Assembly: GCA_905209085.1 (NCBI GenBank) | Contig: CAJLRM010000009.1 | Location: 1 to 64,000 of the forward strand | From: an uncultured Eubacteriales bacterium | Lineage (GTDB): Bacteria; Bacillota; Clostridia; Christensenellales; Borkfalkiaceae | Reading direction: 5' to 3' | DNA: 64,000 nucleotides | Shown: one piece after another, positions 8,274 to 17,081 of the stretch | Layout of the letters: the number at the start of each line of letters is the position of its first letter | Numbering within the stretch: position 1 is the first letter of the stretch | Notes under the pieces: model-generated | The model's database searches: none | Told to the model about the DNA's origin: nothing | What the model saw: only the letters and a program-made list of their open reading frames with translations | Made by a program: the position numbers and the translations under genes

Positions 8274-8311
8274 AAAATGTATTCGGGGCTTACGAAAAGG
8301 GAACGTAAAAA

Positions 8312-9538
8312 ATGAACGACGCAATCGAACGGGTGTTTTTAATCATTTTGGACAGTTTCGGGATCGGGGAAATGCCCGACGCGCCTTTTTACGGGGACGA
8401 AGGCAGCGACACGCTGCACGCTGTCGTCAAAAGCGATAAATTCCGAGCGGAAACGTTGGGAAAGCTGGGATTATTCCGGACGGAGGGAGTGCGCGGCTGG
8501 GCGGCTTCGGAAAAAAAGACGGAAAAATTTGCGCTCGGTAAAACCCTGCCCCTCGCATCGTATGCGAGAATGAAAGAAAAAAGCAGGGGAAAGGATACCA
8601 CGACGGGGCACTGGGAACTTGCTGGCGTGCTTTTGGAAACGCCTTTTCCCACTTATCCGCGCGGCTTTCCCGAGGAGATTCTCGGTCCGTTCGAGCGCGA
8701 AACGGGTCGGGGAATATTGTGCAATCTTCCTTATTCGGGGACGAAAGTCATCGAGGATTACGGCGAAGAACACCTTAAATCGGGTAAGCTCATCGTCTAT
8801 ACCTCCGCGGACAGCGTCTTTCAGATCGCCGCGCACGAGAAAATCGTACCCGTGGAAACGCTGTATGAATACTGCCGTATCGCCCGTCGATTGTTGACGG
8901 GAAAACACGGCGTGGGGCGGGTGATCGCGCGCCCGTTCGCAGGGGAAGCGGGGAATTTTTATCGCACCTCGCGGCGGCACGATTTTTCCTTGGAGCCGAT
9001 CGGCGAAACGATGCTCGACAGGCTGAAAGCCGACGGGTGGGATGTGATCGGCATCGGAAAGATAGCGGATATTTTTGCGGGAAGGGGATTGACGGAAAAT
9101 TGGGGCGTCAACCTCGACAACGCGGACGGAATGCGCAAGACGGCTTCCTGCGCGAAACGGGATTTCAAGGGACTGTGTTTCGTCAATCTCGTCGATTTCG
9201 ATATGGTATACGGACACCGCAACGACGTGGACGGCTATGCCGCGGCCGTCGCGCGCTTCGACGATTGGTTAAAAGACTTTCTGCCCCTTTTGAGGCGGGG
9301 GGATCTCCTCATGATCACCGCGGATCACGGCTGCGACCCTGCGACTTTGAGCACCGATCATTCGCGCGAATACGTCCCGCTTATCGCGTACGGAAAAAAG
9401 ATAAAAAGCGGGGTGGATTTGGGCACGCGGGAAACGTTTGCGGACGTCGCCGCAACCATCTCGGATATCTTCGGCGTAAAGAGCGAATCCGGGACGAGTT
9501 TTTTAAAAGAAATAATAAAAGGAGATACCCGGGGCTGA
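8312..9538 (+). CDS. deoB: Phosphopentomutase
   Basis: 408 residues. An alkaline-phosphatase-superfamily enzyme with two Mn ions that interconverts (deoxy)ribose-1-phosphate and the 5-phosphate, linking DeoD/Pdp to DeoC. Metal and nucleophile motifs are visible: ILDSFGIGEMPD at the N-terminus, KDTTTGHWE around the phosphorylated Thr, and DHGCDP and STDHSREYVP in the C-terminal metal site. AAGGGAAC precedes the start. Its stop is one base before the cdd start, so the two are translationally coupled. Confidence 0.97.
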   Translation: MNDAIERVFLIILDSFGIGEMPDAPFYGDEGSDTLHAVVKSDKFRAETLGKLGLFRTEGVRGWAASEKKTEKFALGKTLPLASYARMKEKSRGKDTTTGHWELAGVLLETPFPTYPRGFPEEILGPFERETGRGILCNLPYSGTKVIEDYGEEHLKSGKLIVYTSADSVFQIAAHEKIVPVETLYEYCRIARRLLTGKHGVGRVIARPFAGEAGNFYRTSRRHDFSLEPIGETMLDRLKADGWDVIGIGKIADIFAGRGLTENWGVNLDNADGMRKTASCAKRDFKGLCFVNLVDFDMVYGHRNDVDGYAAAVARFDDWLKDFLPLLRRGDLLMITADHGCDPATLSTDHSREYVPLIAYGKKIKSGVDLGTRETFADVAATISDIFGVKSESGTSFLKEIIKGDTRG

Positions 9539-9539
9539 G

Positions 9540-9971
9540 ATGAATGAAAGGGAGAGAGAGGCGCTTCGGGCGGCGTTTGACGCGAGAAAAAACGCTTACG
9601 CGCCCTATTCGCATTTTTTAGTGGGAGCCGCGCTCTTGACGAAACGCGGCAAGCTGTATACGGGCTGCAACGTCGAAAACGCCGCCTTTACGCCTACTTG
9701 CTGCGCGGAACGCGCGGCTTTTTGCAAGGCGATCGGCGAAGGGGAACGAGAGTTTTCCCTGATCGCGGTTCTCGGGGGCGGCGCGGAGGAAAAGCGACTG
9801 GACTTTTGTCCGCCGTGCGGCGTATGCCGACAGTTCATGCGTGAATTCTGCGCGGACGATTTTGAAATCCTCCTCGGCAAGGGAACGGAGGAGGGCGCGG
9901 CATGGGAAACGAAGACGTATACCTTGGCGCAGCTGCTGCCGCTTTCGTTCGGAAAAAATTTGTTGAAATAG
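9540..9971 (+). CDS. cdd: Cytidine deaminase
   Basis: 143 residues, homotetrameric small form. It deaminates (deoxy)cytidine to (deoxy)uridine, feeding the pyrimidine phosphorylase downstream. The zinc site is visible: CAERAA (Cys ligand plus catalytic Glu) and PPCGVCRQ with two Cys ligands; NVENAAF contacts the ribose. The first ATG follows the deoB stop by one base; another ATG four bases on is out of frame. Normal length, no anomalies. Confidence 0.95.
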   Translation: MNEREREALRAAFDARKNAYAPYSHFLVGAALLTKRGKLYTGCNVENAAFTPTCCAERAAFCKAIGEGEREFSLIAVLGGGAEEKRLDFCPPCGVCRQFMREFCADDFEILLGKGTEEGAAWETKTYTLAQLLPLSFGKNLLK

Positions 9972-10114
9972 TCTTTATCCGCGCGAAGAGCGCCTTGGAA
10001 ACGCGGCGGATGACGGGAACGACAAAACGCAGGAACGGCTGATCAAAGCAAGGGATTCTTTTTGCGAAAAGCATAAAAAGTTAAAAAGAGGACGGAGAGG
10101 CGGGAGGAAAGACT

Positions 10115-11416
10115 ATGAGAATGTACGACGTCATTGCTCACAAGAGGGACGGAAAAGAGCTGACCGAAGAGGAGATAACGTTCTTTGTACGCGGTTATAC
10201 GAACGGAGAGATACCCGATTATCAGGCGTCCGCGCTTTTGATGGCGGCTTACCTCCGCGGGCTGACTTTCGGGGAAACGAAGGCTTTGACGGAAGCGGTG
10301 ATTCGTTCGGGTGCGACGCTCGACTGGACGGGCGTGGCGGGGACGAAAGCGGACAAACATTCCACGGGCGGCGTGGGGGACGGCGTTTCTTTGGCGGTGG
10401 CTCCCATCGTCGCCGCGTGCGGCGTCAAGGTGGCGATGATGAGCGGGCGCGGGCTGGGGCATACGGGCGGTACACTCGATAAATTGGAGGCGATCGAGGG
10501 ATACGACTGCTATCTGTCGCAAGGGCGTTTCAAAGAGGTGGTGGATAAGGTCGGGTGTTCCATTATCGGTCAGACGGAAGCTCTCGCGCCCGCGGATAAA
10601 AAATTGTATGCGCTCCGCGACGTGACGGCGACCGTGGATAAAAAGGAACTGATCACGGCGAGCATTCTCGGCAAAAAGCTTGCGGAGGGCATCGATTGTC
10701 TGGTCTTGGACGTCAAAGTGGGCAGCGGTGCGTTTATGAAAACGGAGCGAGAAGCTCGGGAATTGGCGGAGCTGATGGTGCGAATCGCCAAAGCGCACGG
10801 CAAAAAGGTGACGGCGCTTCTGACGGATATGGACTGCCCGCTCGGCAATGCCGTGGGAAACTCTCTGGAAGTCGTCGAGGCGGTGGAATGTTTACAGGGA
10901 CGGGCGCCCGAGGACTATACCCTGTTGACGACCGAGCTTGCGGCGCGAATGCTCTTTCTTGCGGGAAAAGGGAGTCTGGAAGAGTGCCGCGTGGAATGCG
11001 AAAAAGCGGTGGAAAGCGGCGCCGCCTTCCGAAAGTTCAAGGAGATGGTGGCGGCGCAGGGCGGCAATACGGCTCAGATAGAGGACACCTCCCTGTTTCC
11101 GAAAGCGAAATATTCGCGCATCGTCCGCGCCGAAACGAGCGGATATATTTCCCGCGTCGACACGGAACTCTACGGCACGGCGAGCGTATTGCTCGGCGCG
11201 GGGCGGCTGAAAAAAGAGGACGTCATAGACCCGACGGCGGGCATCCGTATCTTAAAAAAGACGGGGGATCGCGCGGAAGCGGGGGACGGCATCGCCGTGC
11301 TGTTCGCTTCGGACGAGGCGCTCTTCGAGCCTGCGCAGAGAGTCCTTTCAAAGTCGATCGTCTATTCCTCCGTGCCGCCCGAAAAACGGCCGCTGATTCT
11401 CGGGGCGATCGAGTGA
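10115..11416 (+). CDS. pdp: Pyrimidine-nucleoside (thymidine) phosphorylase
   Basis: 433 residues, the Bacillota Pdp length. It phosphorolyses uridine and deoxyuridine/thymidine to base plus (deoxy)ribose-1-phosphate. The family signature SGRGLGHTGGTLDKLE is intact, with phosphate-binding KADKHSTGGVGD before it and DVKVGSGAFMK in the middle domain. GGGAGG lies nine bases before the start. Last gene of the operon, 143 bases after cdd. No nucleoside transporter is in the operon. Pdp versus DeoA (thymidine-only) is chosen from host lineage, not from a specificity residue. Confidence 0.95.
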   Translation: MRMYDVIAHKRDGKELTEEEITFFVRGYTNGEIPDYQASALLMAAYLRGLTFGETKALTEAVIRSGATLDWTGVAGTKADKHSTGGVGDGVSLAVAPIVAACGVKVAMMSGRGLGHTGGTLDKLEAIEGYDCYLSQGRFKEVVDKVGCSIIGQTEALAPADKKLYALRDVTATVDKKELITASILGKKLAEGIDCLVLDVKVGSGAFMKTEREARELAELMVRIAKAHGKKVTALLTDMDCPLGNAVGNSLEVVEAVECLQGRAPEDYTLLTTELAARMLFLAGKGSLEECRVECEKAVESGAAFRKFKEMVAAQGGNTAQIEDTSLFPKAKYSRIVRAETSGYISRVDTELYGTASVLLGAGRLKKEDVIDPTAGIRILKKTGDRAEAGDGIAVLFASDEALFEPAQRVLSKSIVYSSVPPEKRPLILGAIE

Positions 11417-11500
11417 AAAGCCGAGTGCGTTTCTCCGTTTTCTTGCAACTTTCATAAAAGCGGCGGCTGCCGATAAAGACGGCAAAAGTACTATGAAAAT

Positions 11501-11527
11501 CCCCCGCAGGGCCATAGGCCGCGGGGG
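11501..11527. terminator. GC-rich hairpin between convergent pdp and AraC-type genes
   Basis: CCCCCGC (11501-11507) pairs with GCGGGGG (11521-11527). It sits between two convergent genes and probably blocks read-through, but neither side has a good T-run, so a classic intrinsic terminator is not certain. Confidence 0.5.
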
Positions 11528-11544
11528 AAAGATATCGGCAGACA

Positions 11545-12306
11545 TCAAAGAGGTTTATCGGCGTGCAGGTATTCGTAAGGCGTGCAGCCGAAAAATTTTT
11601 TGAAATTGAGAAAATAGGGCTGCGGACTTTGAAAACCGCATAAAAAATAGACTGCGGAGATTTTCTGCGTTTTGAGCAAGGGAATGGATTTTTGTACGCG
11701 CACGGAATTGATATATTGCGTGACGCCTGTCATGAAATATTTTTTGAACAGCGCGGAAAAATAATTGGGCGAATACCCGAAATGCGCCGCCAAAGTCCCC
11801 AGGGAAAGGGGCGAGGCGTAATGCTCGTCGATATACTCCGCGATGCGCTGGATCTGTGAACGCTCGGGAATCCGCTTTGCCGGCGAAAAAGAAACCCGTT
11901 CCATATAAATTCCGAACAGACAGTTGACGATCCCCTCGAAAAGCACTTCGTTGCCTGCCTTTTCGAGAGAGGAAATAAGGCGCAGCAGCGTTCCGTCCTT
12001 ATCCGTCAGAACGGGCGTTTCGGGGGAATGCGTTTCGCAGTATTTTTCGAATCTTCCGCAGTAATCCGCGGGCACGGCCGCCACGATTTGTTCGGAACCC
12101 GTACAAGGGGGAAACGTATGGATGGCATAGGGCGGACAAAACAGCAGCTGTCCTGCGGTCAGCGTATATTTTTTGCCGTTCAGCCATGCCGTTTTTTCTC
12201 CCGAAAGAGTATAGAGCAGTTCCGCCGAACGATGGAAATGCGCTCCGCACACATTGTCTTTTTTCGAGAAATACGCGCGTTTGTCGCGTTCGGATTCGAA
12301 AAACAT
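11545..12306 (-). CDS. AraC family transcriptional regulator with cupin sensor
   Basis: 253 residues. Residues 1-90 form a cupin-like AraC ligand domain (HFHRSAELLYTLSG, LTAGQLLFCPPYAIHTFP). Residues about 150-250 hold the two AraC helix-turn-helix motifs (LGTLAAHFGYSPNYFSALFK and the second ending FLNFKKFFGCTPYEY). The second motif reads CGFQSPQPYF where many family members have GFxDxxYF. AAGGTG precedes the start. It is divergent from the GH31 gene and probably regulates it in response to a sugar. Confidence 0.92.
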   Translation of the reverse strand: MFFESERDKRAYFSKKDNVCGAHFHRSAELLYTLSGEKTAWLNGKKYTLTAGQLLFCPPYAIHTFPPCTGSEQIVAAVPADYCGRFEKYCETHSPETPVLTDKDGTLLRLISSLEKAGNEVLFEGIVNCLFGIYMERVSFSPAKRIPERSQIQRIAEYIDEHYASPLSLGTLAAHFGYSPNYFSALFKKYFMTGVTQYINSVRVQKSIPLLKTQKISAVYFLCGFQSPQPYFLNFKKFFGCTPYEYLHADKPL

Positions 12307-12326
12307 AATTCACCTTAATTTTTTTG

Positions 12327-12367
12327 ATAAAATCAATAAAAAAACACAACTATCTCATTGATTTTAT
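12327..12367. promoter_or_regulatory. Inverted-repeat operator between AraC-type and GH31 genes
   Basis: ATAAAATCAAT (12327-12337) and its exact complement ATTGATTTTAT (12357-12367) flank 19 bases. The right half abuts TATAAT at 12370-12375, the likely -10 of the GH31 gene, which lacks a good -35. That pattern fits an activator-dependent promoter with two AraC-type half-sites. Confidence 0.6.
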
Positions 12368-12415
12368 GATATAATAAATGCATAAAAAAGTCAAGAAAAA
12401 AGAGGATCTATTCTT

Positions 12416-14839
12416 ATGCTGAATGAACATCTGATTGTAAAGACCCGCCCCCTCGCCGCGAAAGAGAACGTCCTTTTATGGAAAAATTACCGCGTCACGG
12501 TATTGCAGGACAGGCTTTTCCGCGTCGAACACAGCGAAAACGGCAAATTTAGGGACGCCGCCACACAGAGCGTCTGGTTCCGCGATATGCCCCCGCAGGA
12601 TTTTACCGTTTCCGAGTCCGATTCCCGCCTCGTCGTTTCCACAGACGCCTGCAAACTGATTTTAAGAGAAAATCGGGAGGACTGCCTCCTCGAACTGGAC
12701 GGCAAACTCCGTAAAATCTGCAACTACGGCAATTACAAAGGCACCTACCGCACGCTGGATTGCTGGGACGGCGATACCTACGTGGTTTACGGGGAGGAAG
12801 AGAAAAACGTCAGAATCCCGCTCGGGACGGGCGTATGTTCCGCGACGGGCGTCGCCGTATTCGACGACGCCTCCTCCCTTACCCTCGCCGAGAACGGCGA
12901 AATCCTGCCCGAAAAGGGGGACGGCACGGACGAATACGTATTCGCGTACGGCAAAGAGTACAGGGAAGCCGTCAAGGCGCTGTATCTCATCGCGGGCGAG
13001 GTGCCGATGGTGCCCAGATTCGCGCTCGGCAATTGGTGGAGCCGCTATTGCGCGTATAACGAAAGGGAATACCTCGCCCTTTTAAACCGCTTTGAGGAAC
13101 ACGAAGTTCCCCTCACCGTCGCCACCATCGACATGGATTGGCACTACTCCGACCACGTGGACGAGGAGGTGGGGATCACCGCGAAGGGGCGCAACACCTC
13201 TTTTTACGGAGGAGATAAGGGCTGGACGGGATATAGCTGGAACAAAAATCTGTTCCCCGACTATCGCTCTTTTCTGAAAAAGGTAGCCGCCAAAAATTTG
13301 AAGATCACCCTCAATCTTCACCCGGCGGAAGGAATCCGCTGGTGGGAGAACTGTTATGAGGAGATGGCAAAGGCGATGGGCAGGGATGCGTCCACGGGCG
13401 AAAGGATCCCTTTCGACATCGCCGATCCGAAATTTATCGACAACTATTTTTCCGTTATTCACAAGCCCTATGAAAACGACGGGGTTTCCTTTTGGTGGAT
13501 AGACTGGCAGCAGGGCACCGATTCGGGGATCGAAGGGCTCGATCCGCTTTGGGCGCTCAATCACTATCATTATCTCGACCATGCGGAAAATCATACCGTG
13601 CCGCTCATTTTGTCCCGCTATGCGGGGATAGGCTCCCACCGCTATCCCTTGGGATTTTCGGGCGACACCTATATCAGCTGGAAGACGCTCCGCTATCTTC
13701 CCTATTTTACCTTGACGGCGAGCAACGTCGGCTATACTTGGTGGAGCCACGACATCGGCGGGCATCACTTCGGGGTGATGAACGGAGAATTATACGTCCG
13801 ACACGTGCAATTCGGCGTATTCAGCCCCATCAATCGCCTGCATTGCAGCAACGCGCCGACGATGACAAAGGAGCCTTGGGTATACGGCAACGGCGCGGGA
13901 AAAATCGCGGAGGAGTGGCTGAGGCTGCGTCACCGCATGATCCCGTTCCTCTATTCGTGCGACTATCGCACGCACAAGGAGGGGCTGGCGCTGATAGAGC
14001 CGCTTTATTATGTCTGGGCGGACGCGGCGGAAGCGCACGAGAGAAAGAACGAATACCTTTTCGGCGGGCAGCTCTTAGTGACGCCCGTGACGAATAAAAT
14101 TTGGAGCGACGGCTACGCCCGCGTCAAGACCTGGATTCCCGAAGGCAGATGGACGGACATTTTCACGGGGGACGTCTACACGGCGGCGGAGGGCGGCGAA
14201 ACGAAAACGCTTCTCCGCAATTTGGAGTCCGTTCCCGTGCTTGCGAAGGCGGGCACCGTTCTTCCCCTGTCCGCGGATAAGGGAAACTCGGCGGGAAATC
14301 CCAAAAATCTCGAACTTTGGTGCTATTTGGGCGATGGCGGCTTCACTCTTTACGAGGACGGAACGGAAGACAAAAAACAAGGGGAATTCTTTACGGCGTT
14401 CGAGTCGGAAAACAGCGTTTCTGAGGGGACAGGAGTGCAGTCACTGCGCATTTCCTCCGCAGGGGAGGCGGCGGTCGTGCCCGAAAACAGGCTCCTTATC
14501 GTGCGTTTTAAGGACGTGTCCGACGGAAAGGCCGCGCTGTATATCGACGGCAGAGAAACGGAAATAGAGGATACGATTGCCGACTGCGTTACGGTGAAAT
14601 TCCCGTTCGAAGCGGGAAAAGAATACCGCGTCGAAGTGAAGTATCCCTTAAAGACCAAGACGGAAACTTTGATCGCCCGCGCCAAGAACGTCCTCATCGC
14701 TTCCGAGGGCGACAACGAGAATAAGAAAATTGCCTGGATGCAGATCCAAAAGGCGGAGAGCGTAGAAGAGTACGTGGACGCGGTGGAAAAATCCAAAATC
14801 GAAAAGGCTGCTAAACTGCGTTTGAAGGAAACTCTTTAA
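12416..14839 (+). CDS. GH31 family alpha-glucosidase/alpha-xylosidase
   Basis: 807 residues. N-terminal beta-sandwich, (beta/alpha)8 barrel from about 200, then beta domains. The nucleophile is Asp363 in WWIDWQQG and the acid/base is Asp417 in GFSGDT, both GH31 hallmarks. DMDWHY and SRYAGIGSHRYPLGFSGD also match. There is no signal peptide, so it should act in the cytoplasm on imported oligosaccharides. GH31 includes alpha-glucosidases, alpha-xylosidases and sulfoquinovosidases; I cannot assign the substrate. The last ~110 residues are charged and helical and have no obvious counterpart in the core fold. Preceded by AGAGGA and under the AraC-type regulator divergent to it. Confidence 0.93.
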   Translation: MLNEHLIVKTRPLAAKENVLLWKNYRVTVLQDRLFRVEHSENGKFRDAATQSVWFRDMPPQDFTVSESDSRLVVSTDACKLILRENREDCLLELDGKLRKICNYGNYKGTYRTLDCWDGDTYVVYGEEEKNVRIPLGTGVCSATGVAVFDDASSLTLAENGEILPEKGDGTDEYVFAYGKEYREAVKALYLIAGEVPMVPRFALGNWWSRYCAYNEREYLALLNRFEEHEVPLTVATIDMDWHYSDHVDEEVGITAKGRNTSFYGGDKGWTGYSWNKNLFPDYRSFLKKVAAKNLKITLNLHPAEGIRWWENCYEEMAKAMGRDASTGERIPFDIADPKFIDNYFSVIHKPYENDGVSFWWIDWQQGTDSGIEGLDPLWALNHYHYLDHAENHTVPLILSRYAGIGSHRYPLGFSGDTYISWKTLRYLPYFTLTASNVGYTWWSHDIGGHHFGVMNGELYVRHVQFGVFSPINRLHCSNAPTMTKEPWVYGNGAGKIAEEWLRLRHRMIPFLYSCDYRTHKEGLALIEPLYYVWADAAEAHERKNEYLFGGQLLVTPVTNKIWSDGYARVKTWIPEGRWTDIFTGDVYTAAEGGETKTLLRNLESVPVLAKAGTVLPLSADKGNSAGNPKNLELWCYLGDGGFTLYEDGTEDKKQGEFFTAFESENSVSEGTGVQSLRISSAGEAAVVPENRLLIVRFKDVSDGKAALYIDGRETEIEDTIADCVTVKFPFEAGKEYRVEVKYPLKTKTETLIARAKNVLIASEGDNENKKIAWMQIQKAESVEEYVDAVEKSKIEKAAKLRLKETL

Positions 14840-15363
14840 ATTCCCCGCGGCGGCAACGAATCGTACTTCTTTCTTTTAGCGTCCGCACAGGCGCGCGTTT
14901 GCCGTGCGGCGGGAGAAAGAGCACGAAAAATCGACGCTCGGCGCGCCCTTTCCCGTCGGGATAAGGAGAAAGGCAATTCGGAACTTTTCCGAATCCTGCG
15001 GTATGTTTTCGTGGGATCAGCGGCAAAATGACGGATTTTGAATCTTCGGCAGAGCATTTTTGAACGGAAGAACGATGCTTTCTTAATCGTCAAACGATAA
15101 GTTTAAACTTACGACAGGGTATTTTTCGGAAGAAAAAGCATAGTTTCATGCGGCGGGCGAAAAAAGAACGGAGCGGGATCTTGCGGGGAGTTCCCTTGCA
15201 CGGAAGGGTACTTTTTCTTCCGATTGATAAAAACGGCGTTTTTCCGACGGGAGGCGCCGTTTTTCTCCGCCCCGCGGGCGTTGTCCCGGAGTGAGAGATT
15301 GGCGCAAAAAAAGTAAAAAAGGTATTATTTTCCGTAAAAAAGCCCATTGCGTCTATTCGCTTC
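14840..15363. other. Gene-free interval downstream of GH31
   Basis: No supported gene on either strand; open frames here lack ribosome sites and have random-looking composition. Visible structure: a small hairpin ATTCGG/CCGAAT near 14978-14996, a palindrome AAGTTTAAACTT near 15100, and one clear terminator at 15229-15264. Nothing else recognised. Confidence 0.6.
15229..15264. terminator. Intrinsic terminator, bidirectional form
   Basis: AAAAACGGCG (15229-15238) pairs with CGCCGTTTTT (15255-15264). It is 390 bases after the GH31 stop and 100 bases before the next promoter, so it may end a long GH31 3' tail or an unseen small transcript. Confidence 0.8.
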
Positions 15364-15392
15364 TTGACAAAGAGGCGAAAATATAGTATGAT
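15364..15392 (+). promoter_or_regulatory. Promoter of the CNNM/CBS transporter gene
   Basis: TTGACA (15364-15369), 17-base spacer, TATGAT (15387-15392); a second TATAAT overlaps at 15392-15397. The resulting leader is about 210 bases. I searched it for M-box and yybP-ykoY features and saw none. Confidence 0.85.
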
Positions 15393-15611
15393 ATAATAGA
15401 ATTAAGGCAAAAGCGCATAATGTTAGCGGGCGTCTGAGAAATTTTGAAAGAGAAACGGGGGAAAATACAGTTTCGGCAATGTCCTAAGAGCGAAAATTCC
15501 GCCCGTTTTACAACGAAAATTCCCAAATACGCACAGCGTATCATTATGCGGCGGAACTTTAAAAGGGGAGGAGAAAACATCGTCCCCGCCACCATTTTCA
15601 ACGGAGGATTT

Positions 15612-16886
15612 ATGGACATCGTCCCTCTATCTATTGCGATCGTCGTACTCATCATTCTTTCGGGCTTCTTTTCCGCTACGGAAACGGCCTATTCCTGCGC
15701 AAATAAGGTCAAGCTGAAAAGCATGGTCGTTTTGGGCAGAAAGCACTCCAAAGCGGTGTATGCTTTCGCGGAAGAAAAATACGACAAACTGATCACGGCT
15801 ATCCTTATCGGCAACAACATCGTCAATTTGACGGCGTCCGCTTTGGGTACGGTGTTGTTCGGGAAAGTCCTTCTCAATTCGCAGTTGGACGCTACCACGC
15901 TTTCCACCGCGGTCATGACCGTAGCCGTGCTGATCTTCGGCGAAATTACGCCGAAATATTTTGCCAGCATCTATCCCGAACAGTTCTGTTATATGATGTA
16001 TCCTTTGATGCAGTTCTTCTATTGGATACTCATCCCGTTCAGCTGGATTTTCGGCGGCTACAAAAAATTGCTCGCCAAGGTATTCAAGCTCAATCCCGAC
16101 GATACGGTGACGGACGCGGAGCTGATGTCCCTCGTGGACGAGGCGGAAGAAGACGGCACGCTGAAAGAGGACGAATCGGAGCTCGTCCGCTCCGCTCTCG
16201 AATTTGACGATTTGAAGGTAGAGGACATCCTCGTACCCCGCGTGGACGTGATCGCGGTCAGTCAGGACAGTTCGATGGACGAAATTATGCAGGTGTTCCG
16301 CGAAAACTGTTATTCTCGTCTGCCCGTATATAAAGAGAAAATCGACAACATCGTCGGACTCGTACACGAGCGGGATTTTTATAACGCCTATTTAAAGGGC
16401 GAAAAAGAGATAGGGCACGTGGTGCAGAATATCGTCTTTACCAGCGAATACACCCGCATTTCCACCCTTTTAAAGCAATTGCAGAAGCAAAAAATACACA
16501 TGGCCGCCGTTTCCGACGAATACGGCGGGCTCGTCGGCATCGTTACCCTCGAAGATATCCTCGAAGAATTGGTCGGGGAGATCTGGGACGAGCACGACGA
16601 GGAAGAGGTGCTTTACGGAAAAATTGCCGACGAGGAGTATTGGGTGGACGGCAAGTGCGATCTCGAAGAGTTTTTCGATCTCTACGGTCTGGAAAAGGAA
16701 GAGGACAATTTCGAATCCAACACCGTCGGCGGCTGGGTGACGGAAAAATACGGCGGCATTCCGCCCGTGGGAGAGATCCTGAGATTCAAGTTTTTGGAGA
16801 TCAAGGTCGTCAAAGCGACCAAACAAAAGGTGTTGAAAGTGCGTTCCCGAAAAGTAGAAGAAGAAATCCACGAGGACGACGAATAA
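15612..16886 (+). CDS. CNNM/CorC-type transporter with CBS pair (hemolysin C-like)
   Basis: 424 residues. An N-terminal CNNM membrane domain (three or four helices, about 1-150, with SGFFSATETAYSCAN and GEITPKYFA) is followed by a CBS pair (about 195-320: VEDILVPRVDVIAV and GLVGIVTLEDILEELVGEI) and a C-terminal CorC_HlyC domain (about 335-415). The family exports Mg2+ and perhaps other divalent ions, with ATP/Mg sensed by the CBS pair. The start at 15612 was chosen because GGAGG precedes it by five bases; the frame is open further upstream without a site. It is alone in its transcript. Confidence 0.92.
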   Translation: MDIVPLSIAIVVLIILSGFFSATETAYSCANKVKLKSMVVLGRKHSKAVYAFAEEKYDKLITAILIGNNIVNLTASALGTVLFGKVLLNSQLDATTLSTAVMTVAVLIFGEITPKYFASIYPEQFCYMMYPLMQFFYWILIPFSWIFGGYKKLLAKVFKLNPDDTVTDAELMSLVDEAEEDGTLKEDESELVRSALEFDDLKVEDILVPRVDVIAVSQDSSMDEIMQVFRENCYSRLPVYKEKIDNIVGLVHERDFYNAYLKGEKEIGHVVQNIVFTSEYTRISTLLKQLQKQKIHMAAVSDEYGGLVGIVTLEDILEELVGEIWDEHDEEEVLYGKIADEEYWVDGKCDLEEFFDLYGLEKEEDNFESNTVGGWVTEKYGGIPPVGEILRFKFLEIKVVKATKQKVLKVRSRKVEEEIHEDDE

Positions 16887-16960
16887 TTCTTTTGCGCCGT
16901 CCGATAATAAAAAGTAGACCATAGTTATCAGATTTTATAGAAACAGGATAAAATTACGCA

Positions 16961-16989
16961 TAGACATCCGTTATTTTATATGGTATAAT
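16961..16989 (+). promoter_or_regulatory. Promoter of galE
   Basis: TAGACA (16961-16966), 17-base spacer, TATAAT (16984-16989) with an extended -10 TG at 16981-16982. Confidence 0.85.
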
Positions 16990-17081
16990 CCTATCGCAGA
17001 GGCGAGAGAAAAGGGGAACTTTACTCTTCCTTGCCCGCATAACATAACTTTGGAAAATAATTTTTAAAGAGGTAAAAATAT

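Noticed and set aside
15393..15611. Possible Mg2+ or Mn2+ riboswitch ahead of the CNNM gene
   Set aside because: The ~210-base leader shows neither M-box nor yybP-ykoY consensus segments.
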